Of a DNA stretch of 64,000 nucleotides, positions 33,854 to 46,572 are shown piece after piece. Position 1 is the first letter of the stretch. Each line of letters opens with the position of its first letter. Both the position numbers and the translations under genes were made by a program. The stretch covers positions 139,376,747 through 139,440,746 of the forward strand of contig NC_081412.1 in the NCBI RefSeq assembly GCF_030272615.1, written 5' to 3'. The notes under the pieces were generated by a model. That model was not told the origin of the DNA, did not search any database, and was given only the letters and a program-made list of their open reading frames with translations. Source of the DNA: Cryptomeria japonica (Eukaryota; Streptophyta; Pinopsida; Cupressales; Cupressaceae).

Positions 33854-36031
33854 ATGCCCATCACAAGGTCCCAGAAAGCAAAAGGAATAATGGATCCGAA
33901 CAACACACAGTCTATAAACCCTACTTGGAACATGGACATGTCAATAGGTCAACACTCAGGTACATAGACAATGTCCACCATAAATGAATTACAACAACAT
34001 CTGACAAAGGAAGAAATTGAGCCCGCACAGCAAGACCCGCATATCCTCATGATCCTAGATGCACTTATACATAGTGGACAAGTATCTTTCGCTGTTAATA
34101 AAAAATGGGGCAAAATTACCTAAGGATTTTGATGTCACAAAGATTTTACCACCAGGAAAAACTTTAGGTCAAGATAACAATCAACACTACCCTTGACGCA
34201 AATACAAGCAATGACCTCTAGTCTTCCTCAAAACGTACCTATTCCAACAAATGTCAACACAAGTGCAAACTTTCAAACAAGCGTGTCATCTTCAGTGATC
34301 AATGCTAGTATACCATCACAGAGCATACCGATAATGTCAAGTATCTCAACACCTATTCAAACGCAAGCAACAAGTGTAAACCAACCTTTAGTTTCCTATT
34401 CTACGGGATCCACATATGGTTATCAAAATCCAAATTTAGGTATTACCAATACAATAGGTACAAGTCAACCAAACATGGGTTCACATGTCGCCTATTTTAC
34501 AGTACCTACGGGAACACACAATACACAAGGTTATAATCTTGGTACATTTCAACAACCTCCTAGTTATGCAATTACGAATCCTTTTGCGGGACATACACAC
34601 ACACAAGGTATACCTTTGACATCAATAGATATTCTGACACAGCAAGTACAGAGTTTACAACAACAGATGACGACCATGCAAACTGGTAATGATAAAAAGA
34701 GCTACACAATGCAGGACTTACATCCTTATCCATTTGATCACACATTATACATGCCACCCTTCCCACAACATTTTGAAATGCCCAAATTTGATAGATATCG
34801 AGGGAAGGGTGATCCTAGAGATCATATCAGAGAATTTTTTACGGCATGTATAGAAGTTGCCTCGGAAGATACTTACCTAATGAGACTATTCCCTAAAAGT
34901 CTGGGAGGTCCAGCTTTAGAGTGGTTTTCACATCTACCACCAACCATCACGTCATGGGGAGAATTAGCAGAACAATTTATTGTAAACTTCTCGCACAACA
35001 TTGACACCCCGGTTACTTTGATGGATTTATGTGCCGCTAAGCAATACGAGAATGAAACATTTGCATCCTTCATACAACGATGGAGGGCTCTCTACAGGAG
35101 ATGCAAGACAATTATCCCAGAAACAGAGCAAGTGGATATGTTTACAAAAAATTTGATTCCTAAGATATAATATCCCATACAAATGCAGTGTCTTACCACA
35201 TTCAAACAAATCATAGAAAAGGCTCTCAAATGTGAGAAGGGCTTGGTAGAACAAGGTCTTATTAAGTATGGCAATACCAATAATAATGACAAATCTAAGG
35301 TTTGGTCAAAAAACAAAAATGTGACCAATGATGGTATTGTAGACGCCAGAACAATAAACAGAACTCAACCCGTTTTATCACTTGGAACGAGTCAGTCAAC
35401 AAATCCACATACCAGGAATAACACAACCTCAACCAATGTAAATGCTACGCAAAATACAAACACAAGATACCCCAGGGTAAACGCTCCAAGAAGAAATTAC
35501 ACACCTTTATGAGAACCTATTGAGTCAACGCTCAAAAATTTAATACAGACAAACATGATCACTCTACCTAAAGTAAGAGTATATGAACCAGGCCCTTTCA
35601 AACCCACATGGTGGAATGAGAATGATTTCTGCAATTATCATAGGACTAAAGGTCACAAAACGGCAAGTTGCTACAAGTTGAAAAACTTGGTCCAAGATAT
35701 GATAGACCAAGGGGATATCACAATTGATACGGATAAGACCTCAACAAACATGAATCATACAATTTTTAAGGATCTGTTTGTTAAGCATGACAAGAGAAAA
35801 GCTACCACATCAGGTACCCAAGACAACACAGCTAATTACACGAAAGTCTCATACGACTACACTATTCATGCCATTAGCTCAGGAGAGATAACAAACGATG
35901 ATTCACAAGAAACACCTGTTCAGGAGGACCAATATCAAGACACTCATAAAGATAACAACCAAATTTGCAAGATATCTAAACGACCAAAGTACGATGATGA
36001 TACAAATCTTTGTCTCCAAGACTGGGGGTAG
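33854..36031 (+). pseudogene. Gag of element B
   Basis: The likely start is ATG 33854 (MPITRSQKAKGIMDP), a common opening of plant Ty3/gypsy Gag. After several stops and a Gln/Thr/Asn/Ser-rich stretch (34193-34650), the capsid-type domain (retrotrans_gag family) runs from about 34720 to 35165: YPFDHTLYMPPFPQHFEMPK, then EDTYLMRLFPKSLGGPALEW. A stop (35168-35170) separates it from 35183-35512. The nucleocapsid-like FCNYHRTKGHKTASCYKLKN is at 35627-35690. It would form particles and bind RNA. The product is about 720 residues if the stops are ignored, usual for the lineage. Confidence 0.88.
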
Positions 36032-36082
36032 GATCAACCATCTCACTCAAATTGGTTTGAGGATGAACTCGTTGAACATATT

Positions 36083-37213
36083 ATGAATGTTAAACATACA
36101 CATTGGGACTATGAAGAAGGAAATAATATAAATCTAGATAAGATAGCCTATGATACAAATGATACAATTGCTACAATCACAATTACTCCCAGAGACAGAG
36201 ATTGTGCAGTGGTTACTCGCAGGTCAAAGGTAACCTTGCAAGGGATACCACAAAATCAACCACCAGCAATAGGGACTTACAATGTAGTTCAGCAACTTAA
36301 GAAAACTCTGGCACAAATATCCTTATTCGAACTACTATGTATCTCACCCAATCATAGAGCTATACTGGACAAAGCACTTCAAGATTCGGTAGTGGACAGA
36401 GATATAGATGAACGTGCCTTCTAGTCTATGGTAGGAAATCTGACACAAGGTACACATATTGCATTTACAAAACAAGATATTCCTAGTGATAAATTGCTTC
36501 ATAATGACCCACTACATCTAGAAGCTTACATTCACAAGAAAAGAATCAGAAGAGTACTTATAGATGGGGGAGTCGGTCTGAATATTTGTACCTTAAAACT
36601 GGTCAAAGCACTAGGATATTCTGAACTTCACATTGATTCTTCCAAAAGGATAAACATCAAGGCTTACGATGATGAATAATGTCCATCTAAAGGCATTGTA
36701 ACATTACCTGTACAAGTAGGACCAATAATGACAGAGATAGCTTTTCAAGTCTTGGACAGAGAGCTGGGATATAACATGTTATTGGGTCGCCCATGGATCC
36801 ACACTATGCAAGCAATACCATCTACATTTCATCAGTGTGTCAAATTCCCATACAATGGTATTGAAATCACCATAAAGGGCGATCCAAATCCATTTCAACA
36901 TTGTAATTATCTAAAAGATAGTGTCGATAATCAGGTACCTATCAATCAGGTTGCACCTCTCACTACACAGTTGGAAACATTGAAAATCATAGAAATACAA
37001 CAAGATATGCCTACGACATCCTCCTTACAAATAAAGGATATGGGTTGTGGAGAGTACTCTATTGCAAATACTTTAAATGGGAAACAATTGTCTCTTTCTC
37101 CTAAGTCCTTTGGGAAACCTCACACTACAATACAAAAGAAAGACAAAGGAAAAGAAATTGTCGAATACTCAGACTCATGCCCTTTCATTATATGGGGAGA
37201 CTTAGAAGAATAA
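36083..37213 (+). pseudogene. Aspartic protease of element B
   Basis: A charged linker (36083-36424) precedes the retropepsin domain. The active site is VLIDGGVGLNIC at about 36553-36588, followed after one stop (near 36678) by the second half with LLGRPWIHTMQAIPSTFHQC at about 36779-36840. The remaining 120 codons are a variable tail. DGG replaces the classical D-S/T-G, as in element A. It would process Gag-Pol. Two in-frame stops, one before and one inside the domain, prevent a full product. Confidence 0.85.
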
Positions 37214-37216
37214 TCC

Positions 37217-38473
37217 TTGAATGAAGATGTTAACCATTGGATATATAGAGAAGAAGATCATATGACAACACCCAGAATACACACAAATCAGTATGGCAAT
37301 GGATTCAAAATACTCCAAAGACATGGATATGATGGTACCACAGGCCTAGGGTTACAAAAGAAAGGAAGACTGGAACCTATTGTTCCTAATGATAATCTAG
37401 GAAATCAAGGATTGGGATACAAGCATGTACAACATATCACACAAGCTAGATAGTGTACCCTTGATATACTAAATCGACCAAGCAAACCATCAGATTACAT
37501 ATCACAAAGGAATTGGTCCACATAGTCTCTTCCATCTTCAACTCAAACAAGCAATCAGGTACCTACATCACCAAGCACAGAATCAGATGGGGAAGACATG
37601 AGACAACTCTTGCAAGAACCCACCGCGGACTTACAAAATGATGCAGTTATTGACACAATAGTATAGGCTAATGTGGCAACAGATGCAGGATTACCCCTAC
37701 CACCTGATTCCCACCCATGGTTATTGTCACTACTTTTACCACAAGAAGCCACTCAGGCTCAACCAGACGAAACAGATGAAGAAAGATTGCAAAGGCTTAT
37801 ACCTGGCTTAAGAAGGGTCACTAATGCACAAAGAAGACCAGTCAATCTACAAAGGAATCAGGGATAGGAACAAGAAGAAATAAGTGATGATAGCCCATAT
37901 GATGAAACATATATTGACAGTGAGACAAATTCTCATGATTACGAATTCTTATCACTCCATGATTCTAGCCCACCAGAAAGTGTAATATTAAGGAATCAAA
38001 TAAGGCTTATACAAGATGAAGATACACAAAGCCAGTCAAATAATCAAGTCTTCATGTTATCCAAGTCTACTAAATAAGGGAGTAATGATTTACCCCAAGT
38101 ACATTCACACTTGATTGATTGGGGGCAAGAAGGAAAACCAACGCTGGATTGGTTTGAAAATGACGAAGCGATTTCAGAATTTTTAGGAGTCAAAAAGGGA
38201 TTTCCGCAAGGTGATCATAAAGCAGGGTTTTCTATAGACCTAAATAGAATGGCGTACTTCGGAGAAGAAAGTACTTCTCAAACAGAAGATAAGGATCAAA
38301 CTACCCCTAATAACTTGGGAAATCTTCCTATGGAAAGAGAAAGTTCAGCATTACTTATAGAGGAAACAGAAGAAGTAAATATAGCAGAAGGGGAAGTTGT
38401 ACATAACATCCATCTGGCAAAATCACTGAGCAAAGAAGAAAAAGATAGATTCATTCATTTTTTTAAGTCGTGA
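37217..38473 (+). pseudogene. G-patch and linker between protease and RT of element B
   Basis: The frame at 37217-37453 holds a well-preserved G-patch: YGNGFKILQRHGYDGTTGLG followed by GRLEPI and NQGLGYKH. G-patch proteins contact RNA or DEAH helicases, and in retroelements the motif sits after the protease. Acidic, Asn/Ser-rich linker sequence follows with stops at about 37663 and 37867. Then comes a frame (38111-38473) with LIDWGQEGKPTLDWFENDEA that aligns with 12688-12900 of element A. The same domain order occurs in A and, decayed, at 1121-1801. Confidence 0.75.
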
Positions 38474-38503
38474 CCTATCAACTTTGCTTCATCCTATTCA
38501 AAA

Positions 38504-39390
38504 ATGTCAGGCTTAGATTCTGAATTAGTGTTGCATCACTTACCATTGATACCAGGAGTTAAACCTTACAAGCAAAAATTAAGAAAGATGCATCCAAGTA
38601 TTACATTGCTGGTTAAAATAGAATTACAAAAGTTGTTGGATGTAGGTTTTATCAAACCTATTGACTACGCGGAATGGATATCCAACCTGGTACCTGTGAC
38701 TAAGCCCACGGGAGGCATCAAAATCTGTACGGATTTTTGAGATCTAAATAAAGCTTGCCCTAAGGATTACTTCCCACTACCTAATATCGACATGATAGTT
38801 GACCTCACAGCTGGAAATGAGATGCTATCCTTAATGGATGGTTTTTCACGATACAACCAAATTAAAATTGCACCAAAAGATCAACATAAAATGGCCTTTA
38901 CATGCCCATGGGGAACATACTGCTGGAATGTGATGCCATTTGGTCTTAAAAATGCCAGGGCAACATACCAAAGAGCCATGACAACATTATTTCATGACAT
39001 GATCCATAACATAATGGAAGATTACGTGGATGACATATTGGCTAAATCACAAACCAGAGAAAGTCACCTTGCAGTTCTTACATAGATATTTGATCGGTTG
39101 GAACAATATAATGTCAGATTAAATCCAAAGAAATGTGTGTTTGGCGTAACAGCAGGTAAACTATTAGGGTTTATAGTATCAAACAGAGGAATTGAAATAG
39201 ACCCTCCCAAGGTCAAGGCAATTATTGATATGCAACCTCCATCAACACTTAAACGGCTCAGAGGGTTACAAGGAAGATTGCAATCCATAAGGAGATTCAT
39301 AGCACAGTTAGTAGATAAGTGTCACCCATTCCATCATTTACTCAGGAAAGGAGTTACTTTTAAATGGACAAAACAATGCTAGGAACCAAG
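38504..39390 (+). pseudogene. Reverse transcriptase of element B
   Basis: RT fingers and palm: LQKLLDVGFIKPIDYAEWIS, LMDGFSRYNQIKIAPKDQHK, WNVMPFGLKNA, and the catalytic box YVDD at 39023-39034. The connection part (39098-39382) has LNPKKCVFGVTAGKLLGFIV. Stops lie at 38738-38740 (TGA where the family has Arg, consistent with CGA to TGA) and at 39083-39085. Otherwise the domain has normal length and catalytic residues. It makes element cDNA in particles. Confidence 0.93.
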
Positions 39391-39836
39391 CTCTAAAAGA
39401 TTATCTTTTGAACACACTAGTGTTAATATCTCCTACTCTGGGACAACCTCTATTGTTATACATATTAGCAACGAACTCATCTCTGGGAGCTCTATTGGCA
39501 CAACATGACAAAAATGGAAAAGAAAGAGCCATTTATTATATAAGTAGGACTCTGATCGGCTATGAGCTTAATTATACCCCCATAGAGAGAGCATGCTTAG
39601 TAGTAATCTTTGCATCCCAAAAGCTCAGACACTACATGTTGAGTCATAAGGTAAAACTCATTGCACGGTTTGACCCACTCCAATACCTATTGAGCAAAGC
39701 GACATTGACCGGGCGATTGGCTAAGTGGGTTATGATCTTGAGCGAGTTTGATATATAATACATAGATAGAAAAGCTATCAAAGGACAAATCATAGCAGAT
39801 CAATTAGCAGAGGCTCCTATACACGACAGTCACCCA
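39391..39836 (+). pseudogene. RT-linked RNase H of element B
   Basis: The frame at 39408-39758 has ATNSSLGALLAQHDKNGKER, YTPIERACLVVIFASQKLRH and the DPLQYLLSK...GRLAKWVMILSEFDI stretch of the retrotransposon RNase H. It ends at TAA where relatives continue into the tether (DRKAIKGQIIADQLAEAP, still readable at 39763-39820). It removes RNA from the RNA:DNA hybrid. In Tat elements this domain is thought to be partly replaced in function by the second RNase H that follows. Confidence 0.88.
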
Positions 39837-40270
39837 TTGCTGATAGACTTTCCAAACGAATCTGTGTTTACACTAACTGCCTCAGTAATGTGGAAGTTAT
39901 ACTTTGATGGTTCATATACAAATCACGGATCTGGAGCAGGTATTCTCTTCATTACTCCTCAAGGGGATGTTATACCCAAGTCATTTAGGATCAATTTCCC
40001 ATGCACCAACAATATGGCAGAATATGAAGCTCTCCTCATAGGGCTTCATACAATGATGCAATGGAAAATACAAGAGTTATAGGTCTATGGTGATTCGCAG
40101 TTAATTGTAAACCAAGTCAATGATGATTACAATACAAAGGATGACAAACTCATGTCTTATAAAAAGTTGGTCGAAGATTACAAGTAGCATTTTAGCAAAA
40201 TTACCTTCAAACAAATCCCCAGAATACAAAACAAGGCAACAGATGCAATGGCGACCATAGGATCTCTTTT
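39837..40270 (+). pseudogene. Second (archaeal-type) RNase H of element B
   Basis: WKLYFDGSYTNHGSGAGILF, CTNNMAEYEALLIGL, VYGDSQLIVNQVNDDY and NKATDAMATIGS appear in order and give the Asp-Glu-Asp-Asp set expected of an active RNase H. TAG stops at 40080-40082 and near 40186 interrupt the frame. This additional domain between RNase H and integrase defines the Tat/Ogre group, and it resembles the domain in the LINE ORF at 28920-29516 in motif plan (FDG, E, GDS, D). Confidence 0.9.
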
Positions 40271-41642
40271 GAATATGCCTGCTAATGAAACTCAGTTTGA
40301 GTTTATCATAGAACAGTTAATGCTACTTGCATATGAGACTCCCTTATTAGACTATGTATGTGCAATTGTGGGTCCAGAATCACTTTGGTACAATGAAATA
40401 TATACTTATTTGCATACCCAATACATGTCACCAAATCTGTCCAGAAATCAAAAGAAGACCTTTATTCGTCAGGCATCTAGATACACCATTATAGCTAATA
40501 CTCTATATAGAAAGGGTTTCGATGGTACTCTTCTTTGATGTCTAGATGAGAATGAAGCACACCTTGCTTTAAAAGAAGTCCATGATGGAATCTGTGGGGC
40601 TCACCAAAGCGGTCCGCCATTATCAAAGAAACTGCTAAGAACAAGGTATTACTAGCCAACCATGGAAAAAGATGCTTACAAGTATGTACAGAAGTGTAAA
40701 CAATGCCAAATGCATGGAGACCTTATTCATGCACCAGCACAAGATCTTCAACCCATCACATCACCATGGCCATTTTCACAATGGGGATTAGATCTAGTGG
40801 GTAAAATCAACCCTACTTTGTCCAACGGGCACAAGTTTATCTTGACAGCCACTGAATACTTTATAAAATGGGTTGAGGTGATTCCTTTAACATACACCAC
40901 TGGAAAGAAGATAGAAAAATTCATGCTCAACTACATTATATGTAGATATGGAATTGCAATGTGCTTTGGTACAGATAACGAGCGTCCATTTAAAAACCAG
41001 GAAGTGAAAGAGTTGTGTGACAAATTCCACATACAATAGAGATTTGCTATGCCATATTATCCACAAAGTAATGGGCAAGCAGAGGCTACAAATAAAACAA
41101 TATTGAAAATTCTTAAGAAAGTAGTTACTGACACAGGACGAGACTGGCATCTCCAGTTGAATCCCGCTCTTTGGACCTACAGAATAGGAGTACGCACACC
41201 TACAGGAGCAACACCATATTCCTTGGTCTATGGTACTGAAGCGATACTCTCCATTGAAGTAGAAATACTGTCTCTAAGAGTATCCTTACAGAACATTATA
41301 TCAGAAGAAGACTACGGGGTAGCAAGGTTACAAGAACTAGAAACCCTTGATGAAAAATGACAAACAACATTCAATCATTTACAAGGATATCAAAACAGAC
41401 TAAGACGAAGTTACAATAAAAGGGTCCGCCCACGAACCTTTCAAGTGGGAGATCTAGTACTTAAAGAGAATCAAAGGAACTTAGCAGAATGAGAAAGGCC
41501 AAGGAAATTTGAACCTAATTGGCTAGGTCCTTTCATTATAACAAGGGTCATAAGCAATGGTGCCTATCATTTGGCTACCATGGAGGGAGATCCAATCTCT
41601 AACCCTATGAACAGCATGCACCTTAAGCGATATTATACCTAA
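40271..41642 (+). pseudogene. Integrase of element B
   Basis: The zinc-binding part is at about 40556-40720 (EAHLALKEVHDGICGAHQSG; KCKQCQMHGD). The catalytic core is at 40750-41100, with Asp in WGLDLVGKI, Asp in FGTDNERPF and Glu in NGQAEATNK, a complete DDE triad. The C-terminal domain (GDLVLKENQ; NWLGPFIITRV) ends with LKRYYT and a stop at 41640-41642. Stops at 40538, 40652, 41039, 41360 and 41492 break the frame; several read TGA where the family has Arg. It inserts the cDNA with the 5-bp duplications seen here. Confidence 0.92.
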
Positions 41643-44281
41643 GGGCTGTATAGTTTAGGTTTTGCTTTCCGCATTGCATATCATATCATTTAAAACACTG
41701 CATAACATGTAGTTTCCTTTTTAGATGCATTGCATTCTTAAAGTTTTGCATTCTTATATAGAAGCATCAAATAAAACAAGGCAACTGTTCGAGTTTATCA
41801 TTCGTTGGCATCTAAAGAAAACAAGGGTCATCGCCTTTCTTAGATATTTGGACGTGAAGTTTTGGGGGTTCTAAAGTCATTCATTCTCAACATTACCCTG
41901 TGACGACGCTTTAGTTATGGTTGGGTAGTGGTTTCACTATTTGAGACTTGTTAACCTACAATCTATCAATTGCTATACCTCAAACATAATAAATCTCTAA
42001 TTCATTCTAGACACCTAGTTGATCATATGACTAGTGAAAAATCTAAAATTCTACTTCAACACCACTGTAATTGTCATACCCAAGTAGGTTTCATTACTTA
42101 CAAGTCAAGGCAATAAAAGAAAAAATAAAATAAAAAGAGCTATGCCAAATATCCATCTCAAAGCAAAAAGAGCAATGATATATAACTGAAATATCATGTA
42201 TACAAATGCAATAAAAATCTTGACTATGGGAACATGCAAGTAACTCCATCAAGGCTATGAACGCCTACCAGCAATGGAGCAATATTTGAGGAATTATAGT
42301 CTATAACCTTGTCAGATCTCTCAAGGCTTGCGGGCAGGGAGGCTCTATTCGGGATGCTTTTGAAGTTAGAATAATCCATGTAGCTAGTCGTATAGGATGC
42401 TAAGGATCTTTAGTGAACACAAGAGCGGGAATTAACTCATTTGCACACACATGGGCAAAAGAAGATCAAAGTTTCAAGAACCAATGGGGAATTTTTTCGC
42501 GTCTCCATTTGTAAAACCTAGTCACTAAGTGTGTTGAGATGAATGTTCTGAAGGGCCTTAGAGATCGATTGACCGCTTATCTATGAAATGTTTTGCACCT
42601 CCATTTCAATTGGTGTATTCAAATGCAAAAACAAACACAGTCAACCTTGTTCGAATAGGAAATGCATCTTCATCCTGCACGTTGCATTCACATAGGTCAT
42701 GTCAAAAATTCATTTGTCTCCATATGCATTCTAAAGAACATCATGTCATACAGGTTTGCACACTAGAGGCATAATTGAAAAAATCCTAAAAAATCAGTTA
42801 AAGTCCTGAAAAAATCCAAAAAATTGTATAAAGTCCTGAAAAAATTCAAAAACAATTGACAAAATCAAAATCCAAAAAACATTGAAAAACTCAAAATTCA
42901 AAAACAATTGAAAAAATCAAAATCCAAAAACATTGGAAAACTCAAAACCCAAAAACATTGGAAATCATGAAATACCAAAAACATCCATATAAAGTCCTGA
43001 AAAAATCATCTAAAAACAGTCAAATATCGATCTACATATTCCAAAAACATCGAAAAAGCTCTTGGAAAAGAACTAAAAAAATCGAAAATCAATCAATCAA
43101 AAAAAAAACTTGCAATAATATGTCTTGTGAGAAACAAATACCCTAGCAGATATCCAACAAACACTTCGCACGAAGTTAACAAAGGATATGACTATCTAAT
43201 CAAACATCTGCAATCTATTGATCAAACTATCTTATCAATCGTATCATATCCTTATCAACGTGATCATTATCTTGTCTTAAACAGAAGAGGATACACTCAA
43301 AATCAGACAGGTCAGTCTTAAACGGGGTTCGCAATTTTCTGAGATCAGACATTATCAACCATCACATCAAACAACTGAGAACGAAGGCACAAGGTCAGTA
43401 TAGCTGCTGAATTTTGTCTAGGTCAGTCTTTATCTTTTTATCATTTGGTGATAGATATTGTTTCTATGCTACTCAAGGATGTCCACAAGTGACTAGAGGA
43501 GCTATGATGAGCATTATCTTTTTTCTTTGTTTGATGTTTGTGGTGTGAACTGATGAAATTCTAGGGAAATTGCTCTAGTGGGTGTCTGTGATAAGAGCCT
43601 TCACATCAAGGTGAAATTGCCACACATACCTCGACCCCTAACGCAATTCCCAGAATGGAGGGTTCACTCCTTGTCTGCTACGTGTTTGTTTCTACAATGA
43701 GATATCTTTGCATCTTGGTTTCTTATACCCTGATGTGCTAAAGTTTCATTGCTCAAATAATAAGGCTCAGTGATGAATATATATTGACACAATAAAATAT
43801 GTGACACAGGTTCGTGATTCATTCAATTTCATTATCATCTTCATCTCATTTGCTTATTGATAGTTTGTTGGTTTCTCATCTCCCATCTAAATCGCATTCT
43901 TTCTAACATTCTTTCTATCATCAATTTTTCTCTCTACCATCTGACTAACATTTCTTCAAGGAGTATCTAAGTTAAAATTAATTCGACCATTATCATACAA
44001 AAATACATTCATTATAGGTTCATTTGCATTCATTATAGGTTCATTTGCATTCATTATGGGTTCATTTACATTCATTATTGCATTCATTTAGATCATCATT
44101 ACTACATACATGTATTATCATTGCATTTAGAATCATATAGGATTCAAATAGATATGCATCATAGAACTCATAAGCATACATAGAAAGCAAAACAGTACAT
44201 AGATCATTACCAAAACCCACATGCTATATATATAACTCAAAAATGATAATGTGTGTGAATACATTAAATAAGCCCGAAGGC
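41643..44281 (+). other. 3' region of element B between pol and the antisense gene
   Basis: About 2.6 kb without a gene. At 42778-43110 A-rich imperfect repeats occur (CAAAAACATTGGAAAACTCA type units), comparable in composition to the T-rich tract of element A at 2697-2870 when both are read in element sense. At 44008-44095 there are four units of about 21 bp (CATTCATTATAGGTTCATTTG). Hypervariable 3' regions with tandem repeats are known for Tat/Ogre elements. Confidence 0.55.
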
Positions 44282-45543
44282 TCAGATAACATGATCAACC
44301 AACACTGCCTCTATTAGCAGGTGGATCCTGTCCATGAGATCCTGCCCCAGGATGTCGAGGTGGTCTCATAACACCACCACTGCTAGTCTGTCATGATGTA
44401 GATCTACTCGATCTCCTCCCCATGAATGCACTGAAGCTAGGCTCTCTCTGACCCTAAAGGATGGCTCTCTCATATGCTTGTCTATAATAAATAGCCTCCT
44501 GCACAGCAGTGAAATATCTCTCTCCCTGGTCACGTGAATCTGTACCTTCTCTAAAAAGCTAATCGAAGGCATCCATAGTGATCTGACATCGTCACACTGC
44601 CTCATCTCTCTCCCGCTGAAGACGCACTCACTCCGTCTCTAGGGCACCATAATCTGCATGATAGGTCTCTCACTCGATATCTCATCTAGCGACCTCATCC
44701 TCCAAGCTTTGTACCTGCGCTCTCAGAGTCTGCAGCTCATCCTCATCACCAACCTCTCCTATCCCACCCTCTGTGGTAGGCACATCCTCCAACTCTGGCA
44801 TATCCTCATCATCATCCCCACCATCACTACTCAATGACTCTGAAGAATCATCGCTGTCATCACTACTAATAAACTCAGTGTCTCTACCAATGTCTATATC
44901 CTCATCTCCACCACCTCCTTCCCCATCTCCACCGTCTCCACCATGTCCACTGGCTCTCTCCCCTGCATCTATCCTCAACCGCTGTCTCGGATGGCGAATC
45001 TGCTGTGTTGTAATAGGAACAGCAGGATCAGTCAAAGGCACTGGCTCGTGCCTAGCAAACCACGTATCATACTTCGCTATCATCCCCGAATCCACTCCAC
45101 CCCTACCCCAACCCCAAAGTAATGGCTGCAACGAATCAAACTCAGCAGAGGCAACATGTGGCTGAATACACACACCCCAATCAGATACCTCTCGCGAAAC
45201 ATGAGCAAAATATGCAGTAACCACAGGTGTCACCTGTACCTCACCGAACTGTCTGAGAACCCTCCCAGGAAGATACATCTCTATGATCCGCTGAGTCTCA
45301 AAGGTCCTCCCAATGAGATATCTCTATTGTCGGCAGAAAGACAAGTGCACTACATCATCAGGCCAACCGGGGCAATCTAAGTAAGGTCTCCAAATAAAAT
45401 ACTGCAATATATCAAACTGATGTCTCCAGTACAAGGTGTTCTTCCGAACCCCTATGTCTGATACATGTTGTATACCTGAAAGCATAAGGCTCACCCGGCT
45501 GCAAGTCTACATGAATGATAGACCTAGATATAGAAATGTGTTC
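44282..45543 (-). pseudogene. Antisense gene of element B: end of PMD, acidic linker, coiled coil, RG-rich tail
   Basis: Continues the PMD gene from 46167-45544. FDILQYFIWRPYLDC (about 45385-45425) and YLPGRVLRQFGEVQVTP (45230-45280) are the last PMD blocks. YDTWFARHEPVPLTDP follows, then a Gly/Asp/Ser/Glu-rich stretch (about 44790-44960), a coiled-coil-like segment (LQTLRAQVQSLEDEVAR and onward to about 44450) and a basic tail with VMRPPRHPGAGSHG. A TAG near 45329, a frameshift near 45430 and further stops after 44682 make it non-functional. The tail matches the plus-strand remnant in element A. The linker composition suggests a nuclear, self-associating protein; that is inference. Confidence 0.65.
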
Positions 45544-46167
45544 TCATGCCCATGTCTGAAGCAAAGTAACACCACAACTGATAGAACGGTATCCCAGATA
45601 CACAATACCATGCATCTGATAATACAACATGGCAAGTAGACAAGGATCCCAAGCATACAATTGATGATGCACAATCATATCATGAAGCACTCTGCCCCAT
45701 CCAATGGGAAACCCATGACCTCGTCTGTCAGGTATCAGTATACCACCGACAATATCGCATAATGCAATGGTCAGGTCATCGTAATCTAATTGGGCCCAAG
45801 GGATCTCATAACGACCACTGATCTGTAAATCCTGAATCTCACACTCAAAAAGTGCACATAGTCTGGCAATGCCATCATCATGGTCATATACAACTCTCTC
45901 ACCATGAATGGGAATACGTAATATATGCCATACATCCTCTAAGGTAATGGATGCCTCACCAGTCAGAAGATGAAACGAACAAGTCTCAGAGTGCCACCGC
46001 TCTATCAAAGCTGTAATCATGGCCCTGTTGGCCGTAATCTCTAGCAAATGCAATACATGGTATAGACCAAGCTGACGGATATGCTCGATCTCATCATCTG
46101 GTAAGTCAGCTCGAAGATCAAGACCACTGGGTCTGCTTTGGCGATAGTATAACACTCCAATGTTCTC
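45544..46167 (-). pseudogene. Antisense gene of element B: plant mobile domain (PMD) exon
   Basis: Encodes a clear plant mobile domain, the domain of MAIN/MAIL1-type proteins that is also widespread in plant transposons. Visible blocks are LGLYHVLHLLEITANRAMIT, ALIERWHSETCSFHLLTGEA, SITLEDVWHILRIPIHGERV, WAQLDYDDLTIALC and YLGYRSISCGVTLLQTWA. The exon starts at a good acceptor (CTCATTGCAG, exon base 46167). It ends in TGA (45544-45546), where the family has Trp and where the same frame continues as EHISIS. PMD proteins are linked to gene silencing and genome stability in Arabidopsis. A retroelement copy might counter or exploit silencing, but nothing here proves it. It lies opposite to gag-pol, just inside the 3' LTR. 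Confidence 0.8.
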
Positions 46168-46572
46168 CTGCAATGAGAAAATGATCATAATATCAGATGT
46201 CGGATCTAGATAAACATAAAATATTTTCAAACGCATGACAAAAACTTACATTTACAACGAATGCGTAACAGTTATGACTTATGCGGTACAAATATGGCTC
46301 TTGTGTGACGATTGAAGCTAATGCGTGACACACTGAGCGCATGTGTGACAAATAACACTTATGCGTAATGATATACATGAATGCAGCATGATACAGCTAA
46401 TGTGTGACACTTACAACGCATGCGTAACATTTACAGCGAATGTGGTACACTAAGCACTAATGCGTAAAAATCGACAAGTGATTGCGTAATGCAGAGCAAA
46501 AAGTGATCATGGAAAATTTTTGGAAAAAATGAATTAAAACAGGAAAAATCAGGGAAAAGCAATGAAAAGTAC
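46168..46572 (-). other. Proposed first intron of the antisense gene, carrying the word array
   Basis: 405 bp between a GTACTTTTC donor (after ATG 46573-46575) and the acceptor TTGCAG at 46168-46170. Joining the exons keeps phase 0 (GGM|ENIG). Inside, at 46252-46490, about twelve words of the type TYACGCATT/TGTCACACAT lie on the minus strand, the same core as the sense leader arrays at 31148-31835 but inverted with respect to the element. Intron borders are predicted from consensus and from comparison with element A (donor at 4703). Confidence 0.55.
46252..46490 (-). repeat. Inverted word array near the 3' end of element B
   Basis: About twelve copies of TYACGCAT/TCACACAT-type words on the minus strand, spacing about 15-25 bp. 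See the proposed intron. Confidence 0.75.

Noticed and set aside
34572-35328. Minus-strand frames opposite gag of element B (64-78 codons)
   Set aside because: Shadows of the gag coding strand without motifs; unlike the antisense PMD gene they have no homologous domain.
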